DNA of 64,000 bases from Candidatus Contendibacter sp. (GTDB lineage Bacteria; Pseudomonadota; Gammaproteobacteria; Competibacterales; Competibacteraceae): NCBI GenBank assembly GCA_029624675.1, contig JARSSP010000043.1, positions 1 to 64,000 on the forward strand, read 5' to 3'. The position numbers were made by a program, and so were the translations under genes. Below, piece by piece: positions 9,601-16,488 of this stretch. How positions within the stretch are numbered: position 1 is the stretch's first letter; each line of letters begins with the position of its first letter. Under the pieces are notes generated by a model that was not told the DNA's origin, did no database searches, and was given only the letters and a program-made list of their open reading frames with translations.

Positions 9601-9927
9601 CTGCACGTTGACCTGGGCGATGTCGGGATTGGTGCCGATGTCGAAGAACACGTTCAGGGTCATGTTGCCGGTCGAGGAGCTGGACGAATACATATACATC
9701 AGATTGTCCACGCTGTTGACCTGCTGCTCGATCGGCGCCGCCACGCTTTGCGAAACTACGTCGGCGCTGGCGCCGGGATAGGTGGCGCTGACCGTGACCT
9801 GCACCGGGGTGATTTCGGGGAACTGGGCGATCGGCAACACGCCCATCGCCGATAGCCCGGCCAGGGTCAGGATGATGGAAATGACCGCGGCGAAGACCGG
9901 GCGGTCGATGAAGAAATGAGAGATCAT
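6661..9927 (-). CDS. RND multidrug efflux pump, HAE1/AcrB type
   Basis: 1088 residues; proton-driven inner-membrane exporter. The start MISHFFIDRPVFA is typical. The proton-relay residues are present: the DD pair in IGIVVDDAIVVVENVERN (TM4) and the lysine in AAKNAILIVEFAV (TM10). Twelve membrane segments and two periplasmic loops are evident. At 1088 residues it is about 40 longer than most relatives. The surplus is a low-complexity tail (about residues 1045-1088, including PSLPSPAGRGVGGEG) encoded by a C/G-rich repeat that recurs elsewhere in the window. The pump gene is between the adaptor (12 bases upstream) and the outer-membrane factor (8-base overlap), forming one operon. Confidence 0.96.
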   Translation of the reverse strand: MISHFFIDRPVFAAVISIILTLAGLSAMGVLPIAQFPEITPVQVTVSATYPGASADVVSQSVAAPIEQQVNSVDNLMYMYSSSSSTGNMTLNVFFDIGTNPDIAQVNVQNQVSLALPQLPEEVSKQGVQVQTKSSTFLLVIALYSPDGSRDETFVGNYAYLYVLNALQRIPGANQSSIFGVPNYAMRIWLKPDRMSELGLTTDEVIQAIQSQNQQFAIGQIGQAPTNGPVELTFPVSTQGRLTTPEEFENIILRASTTGAGVLRLKDIGYVTLGMQSYNLRSRFNGKVGTAIAVYQQAGANALDVSKQVRAALEELKKSFPAGIDYSIALDTTKFVQASIDEVVKTLMEAIVLVILVVYLFLQSWRATVIPIVAVIVSVIATFSGMYLLGFSINMLTLFGMVLCIGIVVDDAIVVVENVERNMAEFHLSPKEAAHRAMEEVTGPVIAVVLVLGAVFVPVGFLGGMTGQLYKQFAITIAISVAISGLVALTLSPALAALLLKPGEHGDQRTDLLYRFFFGPFNRGFEWFTHRYTDGVRFLVKRILLGLALFAVMLVAIYGLFEKVPTSFVPDEDQGYVFGVGIMPDGASLDRTEAVGEQMSQIFRANPAVSSVVAVNGYSLLDSQMKTTDTTLFVSFKDYEERKDPKLSAPNVIREVMGKFARIGEAIALVFNPPSIPGLGTTGGFEFWIQSRGSGDIKQLAEVTQKFIAKAKERPELRGLTATLNPASQQLYVTLDREQARTLGVPVSTVFGTLQALFGSMYISQFNYLSQVWQVIVQAAPEYRSRPDDIKQVYVRSNSGGMVPLSAVTKLEYTSAPNLITRFNTFPAAKVTGGAGPGFSSGQALATMEAVAREVLPEGYSFAWSGQAYQEKKVGGDSAMVFVYGLIMVFLILAAQYEKWSLPFSVLMAVPFGVFGALLAVWLRGMENDVYFQIGLLTLVGLAAKNAILIVEFAVMKHEEGMPIMDAAVEAAHLRFRPILMTSLAFILGAIPLVIATGAGANSRHSIGTGIVGGMTAATVLAIFFVPMFFRLFEGISEKTGGKKEKADPNPSSREGREPLALETTPSLPSPAGRGVGGEGSSEDRHDA

Positions 9928-9939
9928 CGGGCGCCCTCG

Positions 9940-11130
9940 TCAGGGTTTGAGTGGGGTAGCGCTCGGAACTTTCGCTGGCTCGGGCGCGGGCGCGGCGGCC
10001 GGTTTGATCTGCACCGGCGCGCCCGGTTGCAGGCGCACCGCGCCGTCCACCACCACCCGGTCACCGGTTTCCAGGCCGGAATTGATGATCCACTGATCGC
10101 CGTACCAGTCGCCGACCTGAACCGGCTTGGGCACGGCGGTGTTGTCCGGGCCGACCACGAACACGAACTTGCCGCTCGGCCCCTGCATCACCGCCACTTG
10201 CGGCACCAGGATCGCGTCGGGGCGAACCACGCCCTTGATCTGCACGCGCACGAACTGGCCGGGGTTTAATTGATTGTCCGGGTTAGGCACGACGGCGCGG
10301 ATGTTGAAGGTACCGGTTTGCGCGTTGACCACCGGGTCCACGAAAGTGATCTGGCCCTTTTGCGGATAGGTGGCGCCGTCGGCCAAAATCAGTTCAACTG
10401 CCACCTTGCCGATCCCCGGCCCCTTCAACTGTCCCGCTGCTTCCTGAGCGCGAATTTTCAGGACTTCGTTTTCGCCGACCCCGAAGTTGACCCACATCGG
10501 ATCGATCTGCACGACGGTGGTCAGCTGACTGCCAGTGCCACCCGCCCGGATCAGAGCGCCCTCACGGTAATTGGCGCTGCTGGACAGACCACTGAGGGGC
10601 GATTTGATGGTGGTGTAACCCAGATTCAGCCGTGCCTGTTCGACGTTGGCCTTGGCCGCCTGGACCTGGGCCTCGGAGGCCAGAACGTTGGCGATGGAGT
10701 TATCCAGATCCTGCTGGCTGACCGCGTTTTGCTTGGCCAGCGGCTTGACCCGCGCCAAGGTTTGTTGCGCCCGGGTCAGCAGCGCTTCCTGCTGGGCCAG
10801 GTTGGCCTTGGCGCTGTCCAGCGCGGCCTGGAACGGCTTGGGATCGAGCTGAAACAGCAACTGACCCTCCTTGACCAGGCTACCCTCCGTATAGGCGATC
10901 TTATCGAGGTAGCCTTCGACCCGGGCGTTGATCTCCACCTGGCGGGAACTGGCGGTCTTACCGGTGAATTCAAACGTCGCCGGGGTGCTTTCCGGTTTGA
11001 CCTCGACCACGGTCACGGGGGTGGGTGGGCGGGCCGCCGTTGGCGTTTGCGCCAGCGCGAGAGTCGGTCCAATGCTCAGCAGGAACGCCAGCAACGCTCC
11101 GGTACTTGGCCGAAGCGAGTATCGAGACAT
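9940..11130 (-). CDS. RND efflux periplasmic adaptor (membrane fusion protein)
   Basis: 396 residues from ATG 11130 (MSRYSLRPS); a start ten codons earlier is open but has no better ribosome site. A signal peptide (LLAFLLSIGPTLALAQ) precedes the barrel-sandwich hybrid (EINARVEGYLDKIAYTEGS), an alpha-hairpin (about 105-170) and the beta-barrel and membrane-proximal domains (FVRVQIKGVVRPDAILVPQ). It bridges the AcrB-type pump and the NodT channel. First gene of the operon; an 11-bp perfect inverted repeat lies 69 bases upstream of its start. The proline/alanine-rich tail (PAAAPAPEPAKVP) is not conserved in the family. Confidence 0.95.
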   Translation of the reverse strand: MSRYSLRPSTGALLAFLLSIGPTLALAQTPTAARPPTPVTVVEVKPESTPATFEFTGKTASSRQVEINARVEGYLDKIAYTEGSLVKEGQLLFQLDPKPFQAALDSAKANLAQQEALLTRAQQTLARVKPLAKQNAVSQQDLDNSIANVLASEAQVQAAKANVEQARLNLGYTTIKSPLSGLSSSANYREGALIRAGGTGSQLTTVVQIDPMWVNFGVGENEVLKIRAQEAAGQLKGPGIGKVAVELILADGATYPQKGQITFVDPVVNAQTGTFNIRAVVPNPDNQLNPGQFVRVQIKGVVRPDAILVPQVAVMQGPSGKFVFVVGPDNTAVPKPVQVGDWYGDQWIINSGLETGDRVVVDGAVRLQPGAPVQIKPAAAPAPEPAKVPSATPLKP

Positions 11131-11198
11131 GGGTTTACGAACGGGGCACGAATCTCGCACGGGACAGGACTCCGTTTGTTAATATGAAATGGGGCGGA

Positions 11199-11224
11199 GG
11201 GTCATCTTGCGATCAAGATGACCC
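11199..11224. promoter_or_regulatory. Perfect inverted repeat upstream of the RND operon
   Basis: GGGTCATCTTG, four bases CGAT, then CAAGATGACCC: 11-bp arms with no mismatch, 69 bases before the adaptor start. No T-run follows on either strand, so it is more likely an operator for a dimeric repressor (TetR or MarR size) than a terminator. No regulator gene is adjacent. AT-rich DNA to 11379 could hold the promoters. Confidence 0.5.
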
Positions 11225-11400
11225 TTAAAGGCACTTATCTTGAAGCAGATTATACTTTAATTCGCGCGATGGCATCGTGGTGAACGAGCCCGATGAAAAA
11301 CGGCCAATTCATCAACGGTTCACGTTGTCATTGCTAGTCTTTTTTACTCCCATCAACCCGTTATTCAGAAGGAATTCCAATGAAGAAACAACATGTTTTA

Positions 11401-11617
11401 TTTCAATATCCAAGGTTAAAACCACCGGCTTTAGCCGGTCAGCTTTCAGCTACGACTCTCCAAGCAGATTCCGATGCGCTCTAAATTGGTCTTAATTGAG
11501 TGCCGGATGCTATTGTTGCAATCGTCATGTTTTTAAAGCGCCGGGTGCATTGATGGGTGGACTTTTAGTCCTCTGCACCCGGCGCAGAACCCACCGGCTT
11601 TAGCCGGTGGTTGTTTA
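11401..11617. mobile_element. IS200/IS605-like non-autonomous element (MITE), about 217 bp
   Basis: The segment has a palindrome at each end (ACCACCGGCTTTAGCCGGT at 11421-11439 and CCACCGGCTTTAGCCGGTGG at 11591-11610), as in the subterminal hairpins of IS200/IS605 elements. There is no transposase gene inside. A 12-bp-arm inverted repeat (11538-11549 with 11574-11585) lies just inside the right end, in the place and with the look of a TnpB guide-RNA (omega RNA) scaffold. The exact ends are inferred: joining codon 7 at 11398-11400 to the codon at 11618 restores a continuous signal peptide. Confidence 0.55.
11538..11610 (+). ncRNA. Possible omega-RNA-like right-end structure of the IS605-type element
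   Basis: Two consecutive hairpins: GCGCCGGGTGCA / TGCACCCGGCGC (24-base loop containing TTTTAGTCC) and the terminal CCACCGGCTTTAGCCGGTGG. This order and spacing at the right end is what IS605 elements use for the RNA that guides TnpB. There is no tnpB here, so if transcribed it could only act with a TnpB encoded elsewhere. The call rests on structure alone. Confidence 0.3.
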
Positions 11618-12224
11618 GTAGTTTCCATGCTGGGCTGCGCGCTGGCGGCGCCGGTCTGGTCGGCGGAAGCACCGAAAGCGGCGGAAGCACCGAAAGCGGC
11701 GGAAGCACCGAAAGCGGCGGAAGCACCCAAGGCCAGCGAGGAACTTCGGGCGGTGCTCAAGCAACACCACGACGCCTTAAACAAACAGGACCTCAAGGCC
11801 TTGATGGCGCTTTACGCCGATACGCCCAACGTGGCGTTGATGGGCACCGGCCAAGGTGAATTCTGGAAAGGCAAGGCGGCGATCGAAGAAACCTACAAGC
11901 ATTTTTTCGAGACCTTCAAGGCCGGCTCGCTGAGCCATGAGTGTCCGGAGGCTTCCGGGGCCGAGGAAGGCAACGGCGCCTGGCTGATGGCTTCCTGCAT
12001 CATGAAGGACACCGACCCGGCCGGACAGCCGCGCGAGTTTGGACTCAATGTCTCGGCGGTGTTGAAAAAGGAGAAGGCCGGCTGGCGCGTTCAAGCCTTG
12101 CATACTTCCAATATAACCGAAGATGGTGGTCCACCTCCGGAAGGCGCGGCCCCGACGACGGTCCCCGCGCCAGCGGCAGCGCCAGCCGCTGCTCCGAAGA
12201 AGGCCCAGTAAGCGGAGAACAGCC

Positions 12225-12617
12225 ATGACCGATCAACATGAGATGGCGCATCCCGAACCGGTCGATGCACCCGATGCCCAAGAACGGCGGCGGTTTCTGC
12301 GCGGGCTGGGCAAATGGTCGCAAGCCGTCATCGGCGGCGTGCTGGTGGGCGGCGCGTTGACCGAGTCCAATCCCGCCCATGCCTGGGCCGCTGCCCGCGG
12401 CTATGGCGGTTCCGCCGCCGTCGGCGCGCGAGGCGGCTGGGCTAACCGCTACGGCGGCGGCGGCTGGGCCAATCGGGCGGGCGGCGGCGGCGCCTGGGTC
12501 AACGGTGGCGGTGGCTACCGCTACGGTGGCGGCGGCTGGATCAACGGCGGCGGCGGTGGCGCCGCCTGGGTCAACCGCTACGGCGGCGGTGGCGCGGGTT
12601 GGATCAATCGCTATTGA
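12225..12617 (+). CDS. Glycine-rich Tat-signal protein with W-x-N repeats
   Basis: 130 residues from ATG 12225 (GGAG eight bases upstream). The leader contains a twin-arginine signal (ERRRFLRGLGKW) and a hydrophobic stretch ending near NPAHA. The mature part is about half glycine and carries six W-[AVI]-N units (WANR, WANR, WVNG, WING, WVNR, WINR) separated by GGGG. This layout recalls glycine-rich RiPP precursors of GRRM type, but no radical-SAM or other maturase gene is nearby. A structural or surface role is equally possible. It follows the split SnoaL-like gene by 13 bases and is followed by a clear terminator, so the two form a transcription unit. Confidence 0.7.
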   Translation: MTDQHEMAHPEPVDAPDAQERRRFLRGLGKWSQAVIGGVLVGGALTESNPAHAWAAARGYGGSAAVGARGGWANRYGGGGWANRAGGGGAWVNGGGGYRYGGGGWINGGGGGAAWVNRYGGGGAGWINRY

Positions 12618-12666
12618 ACAATCCTCTTCGTTCCATCGAACGCCGAGCCGCGCGACGCGATTTTCA

Positions 12667-12690
12667 GCAAGCCGCGCGGCTTGTTTTTTA
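12667..12690 (+). terminator. Intrinsic terminator after the glycine-rich gene
   Basis: A perfect palindrome CAAGCCGCGCGGCTTG (12668-12683) is followed directly by six T residues, 50 bases downstream of the stop codon. Confidence 0.85.
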
Positions 12691-12718
12691 ACGGCGGCGT
12701 TGAAACCAGGGAGTTCTC

Positions 12719-13081
12719 ATGACGATATCGTCGCATCAAATCTCGGACCGGGTTCACCAAATCACCTTGAGCGGACTGCTGACCTGGACCGAATTCCAAT
12801 CGTTCCTCAACCAGGTCGAGGCGAGAAACGTCTTTGCGTCCGGCAAGGTCAGAGTATTGATCCATCTGGAAAATTTTTCTGGCTGGGGACCCAGCGTCCA
12901 GTGGGGCGACGTCAGTTTCTTCTTCAGGCACGACCACGACATCGAAAGGATCGCGGTGGTGTGCGAGCCGCGCTGGCGAGACGAAATGCAGGTGTTTCTG
13001 TTCGCCGATTACCGGCAAGCGGAAGCTCGGTTCTTTACCGAGACCGACCTCGAAGCGGCGCGCGCCTGGCTGATGGGTTGA
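12719..13081 (+). CDS. SpoIIAA-like (STAS-fold) protein
   Basis: 120 residues from ATG 12719 (AGGGAG seven bases upstream). The pattern HQITLSGLLTWTEFQSFLNQ, then KVRVLIHLENFSGW, then IERIAVVCEPRW and FTETDLEAARAWL matches the SpoIIAA-like family (PF11964), small cytoplasmic proteins with the STAS/anti-sigma-antagonist fold. Members lack a known partner. It is convergent with the DUF4239 gene, 29 bases away, and shares no obvious operon. Confidence 0.85.
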   Translation: MTISSHQISDRVHQITLSGLLTWTEFQSFLNQVEARNVFASGKVRVLIHLENFSGWGPSVQWGDVSFFFRHDHDIERIAVVCEPRWRDEMQVFLFADYRQAEARFFTETDLEAARAWLMG

Positions 13082-13110
13082 GGGATTGCCACTCACCAGC
13101 GGATGGTCGT

Positions 13111-13887
13111 TCATTTCATGCTCTCTCGCAGTTCCACCAAGGCCTGATCGAAGGCATCGACCCGGATCAGGCCCAGGCGCGGGAATTCAAGGTCGAGAAT
13201 GACGTAAACCGCCACCGCCATGACGGCGGCGAAGCCCAGCATGTGGAGCCAGTTGCGGGACTTACCGCCGGCCATGCCATAACCGGCCAGCAAGGCGCTG
13301 ACCAGCGCCAGCCCGAACAGCATTATGAAAATGATCACCGGCGGATGGGTTTTGGACGCCATGGTCCGGGTGGTGGTGATGTCGATCATCTCGTTCAACG
13401 CCGGTAACAGCAGCATGGTCGCGGCGGGTGGCGCTCCTTCCGCGCGGCCCGCCGCGACCGCCTGGGACCAGATTTCCCCTTGTAGCCGGTTGGCCTTGTT
13501 CAGTTCCGCCCAAACCGCCTCCAGATTCGGCAACTTGCGATAGGCTTCCAGCCGCGCATCCACGTAGCGCCTAAACAAGTCCCGCAGTGGCGGTTGCGCG
13601 CCGGCTGGCAGCAGGTCGAGCCGCAGATAAGCGGTGCCGATGGCGTTGGTTTCCTCGACGATCAAGGTCCGCCGGGTATCGAAGCGCGCGGCCGCGCCGG
13701 AAAAGGTGAAGGCGATGAGCAACCCCAACAGGGCGAAGACCGCGCCCTCGATCGTGCCGGCGCCCGCCCGCGCGCCTTCGGGGTCGTTCGCCAGCCGTCG
13801 CACCCCAAGCCGCCGGCCAATTTCCAGAAAGAGCAACATCCCCAACAGCAAACCAAACGCGAATGATGAAGCGGCAAGTGCATTCAT
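13111..13887 (-). CDS. DUF4239 (bestrophin-like) membrane protein
   Basis: 258 residues from ATG 13887 (GGGA eight bases upstream); earlier in-frame starts reach back over the hsdR start and are unlikely. Four membrane segments: residues 5-22 and 42-60 at the N-terminus and two near 185-235. Between them is the family signature ARFDTRRTLIVEETNAIGTAYLRLDLLP and the LRDLFRRYVDARL helix. This family is distantly related to bestrophin ion channels; transport of an anion has not been shown for it. It is divergent from hsdR across a 123-base gap. Confidence 0.88.
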   Translation of the reverse strand: MNALAASSFAFGLLLGMLLFLEIGRRLGVRRLANDPEGARAGAGTIEGAVFALLGLLIAFTFSGAAARFDTRRTLIVEETNAIGTAYLRLDLLPAGAQPPLRDLFRRYVDARLEAYRKLPNLEAVWAELNKANRLQGEIWSQAVAAGRAEGAPPAATMLLLPALNEMIDITTTRTMASKTHPPVIIFIMLFGLALVSALLAGYGMAGGKSRNWLHMLGFAAVMAVAVYVILDLEFPRLGLIRVDAFDQALVELRESMK

Positions 13888-14010
13888 GGTGAATTCCCGG
13901 TGGATGTAAATAAATCGATCATCTTCCAATATCATGCAGTATTGGCTCTCTTCGCGCGACACGTAATTGTTTAAGGGAAGATCGATCTTGACCGATAAGC
14001 TGGTAGTCGC

Positions 14011-16464
14011 ATGAACAAAAAGGATCTCAGCGAGCGCGACATCCGCACCCGGTTCATCACGCCCGCACTTGTCGGAGCCGGATGGGAACACCGTCAATTT
14101 CGCGAAGAGGTCAAGCTGACCGACGGGCGGGTTGTCGTTCGCGGCAAGCTGGCGTCCCGCCTGCAAAACCCCGAGGCCAGGGGCGGCCCCAAACGGGCGG
14201 ACTACGTGCTATACGCCAAAGGCAGCATCCCCGTCGCCGTCATCGAGGCCAAGCGGAACGTCTACGCGGTGGGCCACGGCATGCAACAGGCGCTCGACTA
14301 CGCGGAAATGCTCGATGTTCCTATAGCGCTCAGCTCCAACGGCGACGGTTTTCTGCTGCACGACCGTACCGGGATTACCCAGCCGACCGAGCGCGAACTC
14401 GCGCTCGAAGACTTCCCCACCCACGATGATCTTTGGGCCATTTACCAGCAATGGAAGGGTATCGAGTCAGAAACGCAGAAAAAACTCGTCTCTCAGCCCT
14501 ACCACACGGACGGTAGCGGCAAGGAGCCCCGCTATTACCAGCGCGTCGCGATCAACCGCACCCTGGAGGCTATCGCCAAAGGTCAGCGGCGCATCCTGCT
14601 GGTCATGGCCACCGGCACCGGCAAGACCTACACCGCCTTTCAGATCATCTGGCGGCTGTGGAAAGCCAGGGCGAAGAAACGCATTCTCTTCCTCGCCGAC
14701 CGCAATATCCTCATCGACCAGACCATTCAGCAGGATTTCGCGCCCTTCGGCGAGGTGATGCACAAGATCACCGACCGCACCGTCAAGAAGAACTATGAGA
14801 TTTACCTCTGTCTCTATCAGGCCGTCACCGGAACGGAGGAATGGAAGCAGATCTACCGGCAGTTCCCGGCGGACTTTTTCGATCTGGTCGTCATCGACGA
14901 ATGCCACCGGGGCAGCGCCGCCGAGGATTCGGCGTGGCGGGAGGTGCTGGACTATTTCGCGGGCGCCACGCATCTAGGCTTGACGGCCACGCCCAGGGAA
15001 AAGAAACCCGAGCCAGGCGAAACCCAGGTCAAGGACCCGGAGTTCAACCTCAAATACTTCGGGAATCCCCTCTACACCTATTCGTTGAAGCAAGGCATCG
15101 AGGACGGTTTTCTGGCCCCCTACAAGGTCATCCGCGTGGTCACCGATGCCGACGCGCTCGGCTACACCCCGGAGCAAGGTAAAATCGACCGGGACGGCCA
15201 ACTCGTCGAACAGCGCCAGTACCACACGCAGGATTTCGACCGCCATCTCGTTCTCACCCAGCGCACCGAGTTGGTCGCCCGGCGGGTTTGGGAATATCTC
15301 AAAGCTACCGATCCGATGGCCAAGACGATCATCTTTTGCGACGACCAGCCCCACGCCGAGCGCATGCGCCAGGAACTGGTCAAACTGATTCCCGAAGCCG
15401 CGAGCAACCGCCGCTATGTGGTTCGCATCACCGGCGATGACCGGGAAGGTCAGGCGTTGCTTTCCTATTTCATCGACAACGACGAGCCGTATCCGGTCAT
15501 CGCCACCACGTCCAGACTCTTGTCCACCGGCGTCGATGCCAAGACCTGCAAGTTGATCGTGCTGGACCAAACCATCAATTCCATGACCCAGTTCAAGCAG
15601 ATCGTCGGACGCGGGACGCGCATCCGCGAGGACTACCACAAGCTCTACTTCACCATCATGGACTTCAAAGGCGCCACCCGGCTGTTTCAGGACCCGGAGT
15701 TCGATGGCGAGCCGGTGACCGTGTATGAGCCAAAGTCGGGTGAGTCCATCGTTCCCCCGGAGGATCAGGCCGAGTCGCCAGCGACGCCTGAAGCAATGTA
15801 CCCGGAAGGAAACGATCCCAGGCTCGACGATGGCCAGGATGACCACGGACGCGTCGCCGATCCGACGGCTGGCCGAACCCGCTATGTCATTGACGATGTT
15901 GGCGTGAGCATCGCCATCGAGCGTTCCCAATACCTCGACGCCAACGGCAGGCTGGTCGCCGAAGACTACCGCGTCCTGCTCAAGGATGAGATCAGGAAAT
16001 CACTTCGGCGCGAGTTCGCCTCGCTCGATGACTTCCTGCGGCGCTGGACCCAAGCCGAGCGCAAGCAGGCGGTCATCGACGAGTTGCGGGAGCAGGGGAT
16101 TTCGCTGGACGTTCTCAGAGAAGCGGTTCCGCAAGGGGAGGTGATTGACGCTTTTGACCTGATCGCCCACATCGCTTTCGACCAGCCTCCGCTGAACCGG
16201 AGGGAACGGGCCAACAACGTCAGGAAGCGGAACTATTTCAGGAAGTATGGAGACGATGCCCGCGCCGTCCTCGAAGCCCTGCTCGACAAGTATGCGGACC
16301 ACGGCATCACGGATATCGAAGATCCAAAAATCCTGGAGCTGCCGCCTTTCACTAAAATAGGCAGCAAAACCCAAATCCGGCGGGGCATCTTCGGCGGCAA
16401 CGACCGCTATTCCCAGGCTCTGACAGAGCTGGAACAAGCCATCTACGAAAAACAAACCGCTTGA
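14011..16464 (+). CDS. hsdR: Type I restriction enzyme, restriction/translocase subunit HsdR
   Basis: 817 residues. The N-terminal nuclease domain has D64 (RADYVLY) and E79-A-K81 (AVIEAKRN), the PD-(D/E)xK centre. The SF2 helicase motor has Walker A MATGTGKT (199-206), DECH (296-299) and TATPRE near 324, with the second RecA domain holding IVGRGTRIRED. The C-terminal 170 residues bind the methylase complex. With HsdM and HsdS it cleaves unmethylated foreign DNA far from the recognition site. First gene of an hsdRMS operon; hsdM starts 24 bases after its stop. All catalytic motifs are intact. Confidence 0.96.
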   Translation: MNKKDLSERDIRTRFITPALVGAGWEHRQFREEVKLTDGRVVVRGKLASRLQNPEARGGPKRADYVLYAKGSIPVAVIEAKRNVYAVGHGMQQALDYAEMLDVPIALSSNGDGFLLHDRTGITQPTERELALEDFPTHDDLWAIYQQWKGIESETQKKLVSQPYHTDGSGKEPRYYQRVAINRTLEAIAKGQRRILLVMATGTGKTYTAFQIIWRLWKARAKKRILFLADRNILIDQTIQQDFAPFGEVMHKITDRTVKKNYEIYLCLYQAVTGTEEWKQIYRQFPADFFDLVVIDECHRGSAAEDSAWREVLDYFAGATHLGLTATPREKKPEPGETQVKDPEFNLKYFGNPLYTYSLKQGIEDGFLAPYKVIRVVTDADALGYTPEQGKIDRDGQLVEQRQYHTQDFDRHLVLTQRTELVARRVWEYLKATDPMAKTIIFCDDQPHAERMRQELVKLIPEAASNRRYVVRITGDDREGQALLSYFIDNDEPYPVIATTSRLLSTGVDAKTCKLIVLDQTINSMTQFKQIVGRGTRIREDYHKLYFTIMDFKGATRLFQDPEFDGEPVTVYEPKSGESIVPPEDQAESPATPEAMYPEGNDPRLDDGQDDHGRVADPTAGRTRYVIDDVGVSIAIERSQYLDANGRLVAEDYRVLLKDEIRKSLRREFASLDDFLRRWTQAERKQAVIDELREQGISLDVLREAVPQGEVIDAFDLIAHIAFDQPPLNRRERANNVRKRNYFRKYGDDARAVLEALLDKYADHGITDIEDPKILELPPFTKIGSKTQIRRGIFGGNDRYSQALTELEQAIYEKQTA

Positions 16465-16488
16465 GCGGCGCTCGGAACCCACCACCTC

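Larger units (their letters stand above)
11380..12211 (+). pseudogene. Exported SnoaL/NTF2-like protein gene split in its signal peptide
   Basis: The original start is probably ATG 11380 (AAGGA upstream): MKKQHVL, then the inserted element, then the frame LVVSMLGCALAAPVWSAEA from 11615. Removing 11401-11617 gives a textbook Sec signal peptide. As it stands, translation from 11380 stops at 11482. An internal ATG at 11627 could still give a 194-residue protein, but it lacks the positively charged leader. The body has four KAAEAP repeats (residues 14-36 of that product), then an NTF2-like domain of DUF4440/SnoaL type (LKQHHDALNKQDLKALMALYAD, FWKGKAAIEETYKHFF, GWRVQALHTSN) and an alanine/proline tail. 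The family binds small ligands or acts as enzymes; no specific function is evident. The gene lies 13 bases before the glycine-rich gene. Confidence 0.6.

Noticed and set aside
7009-9855. Long open frame (about 950 codons) antisense to the RND pump gene
   Set aside because: It is histidine/glutamine-rich with no family signature, and the opposite strand carries a complete, well-conserved pump. It is a shadow of high-GC codon use.
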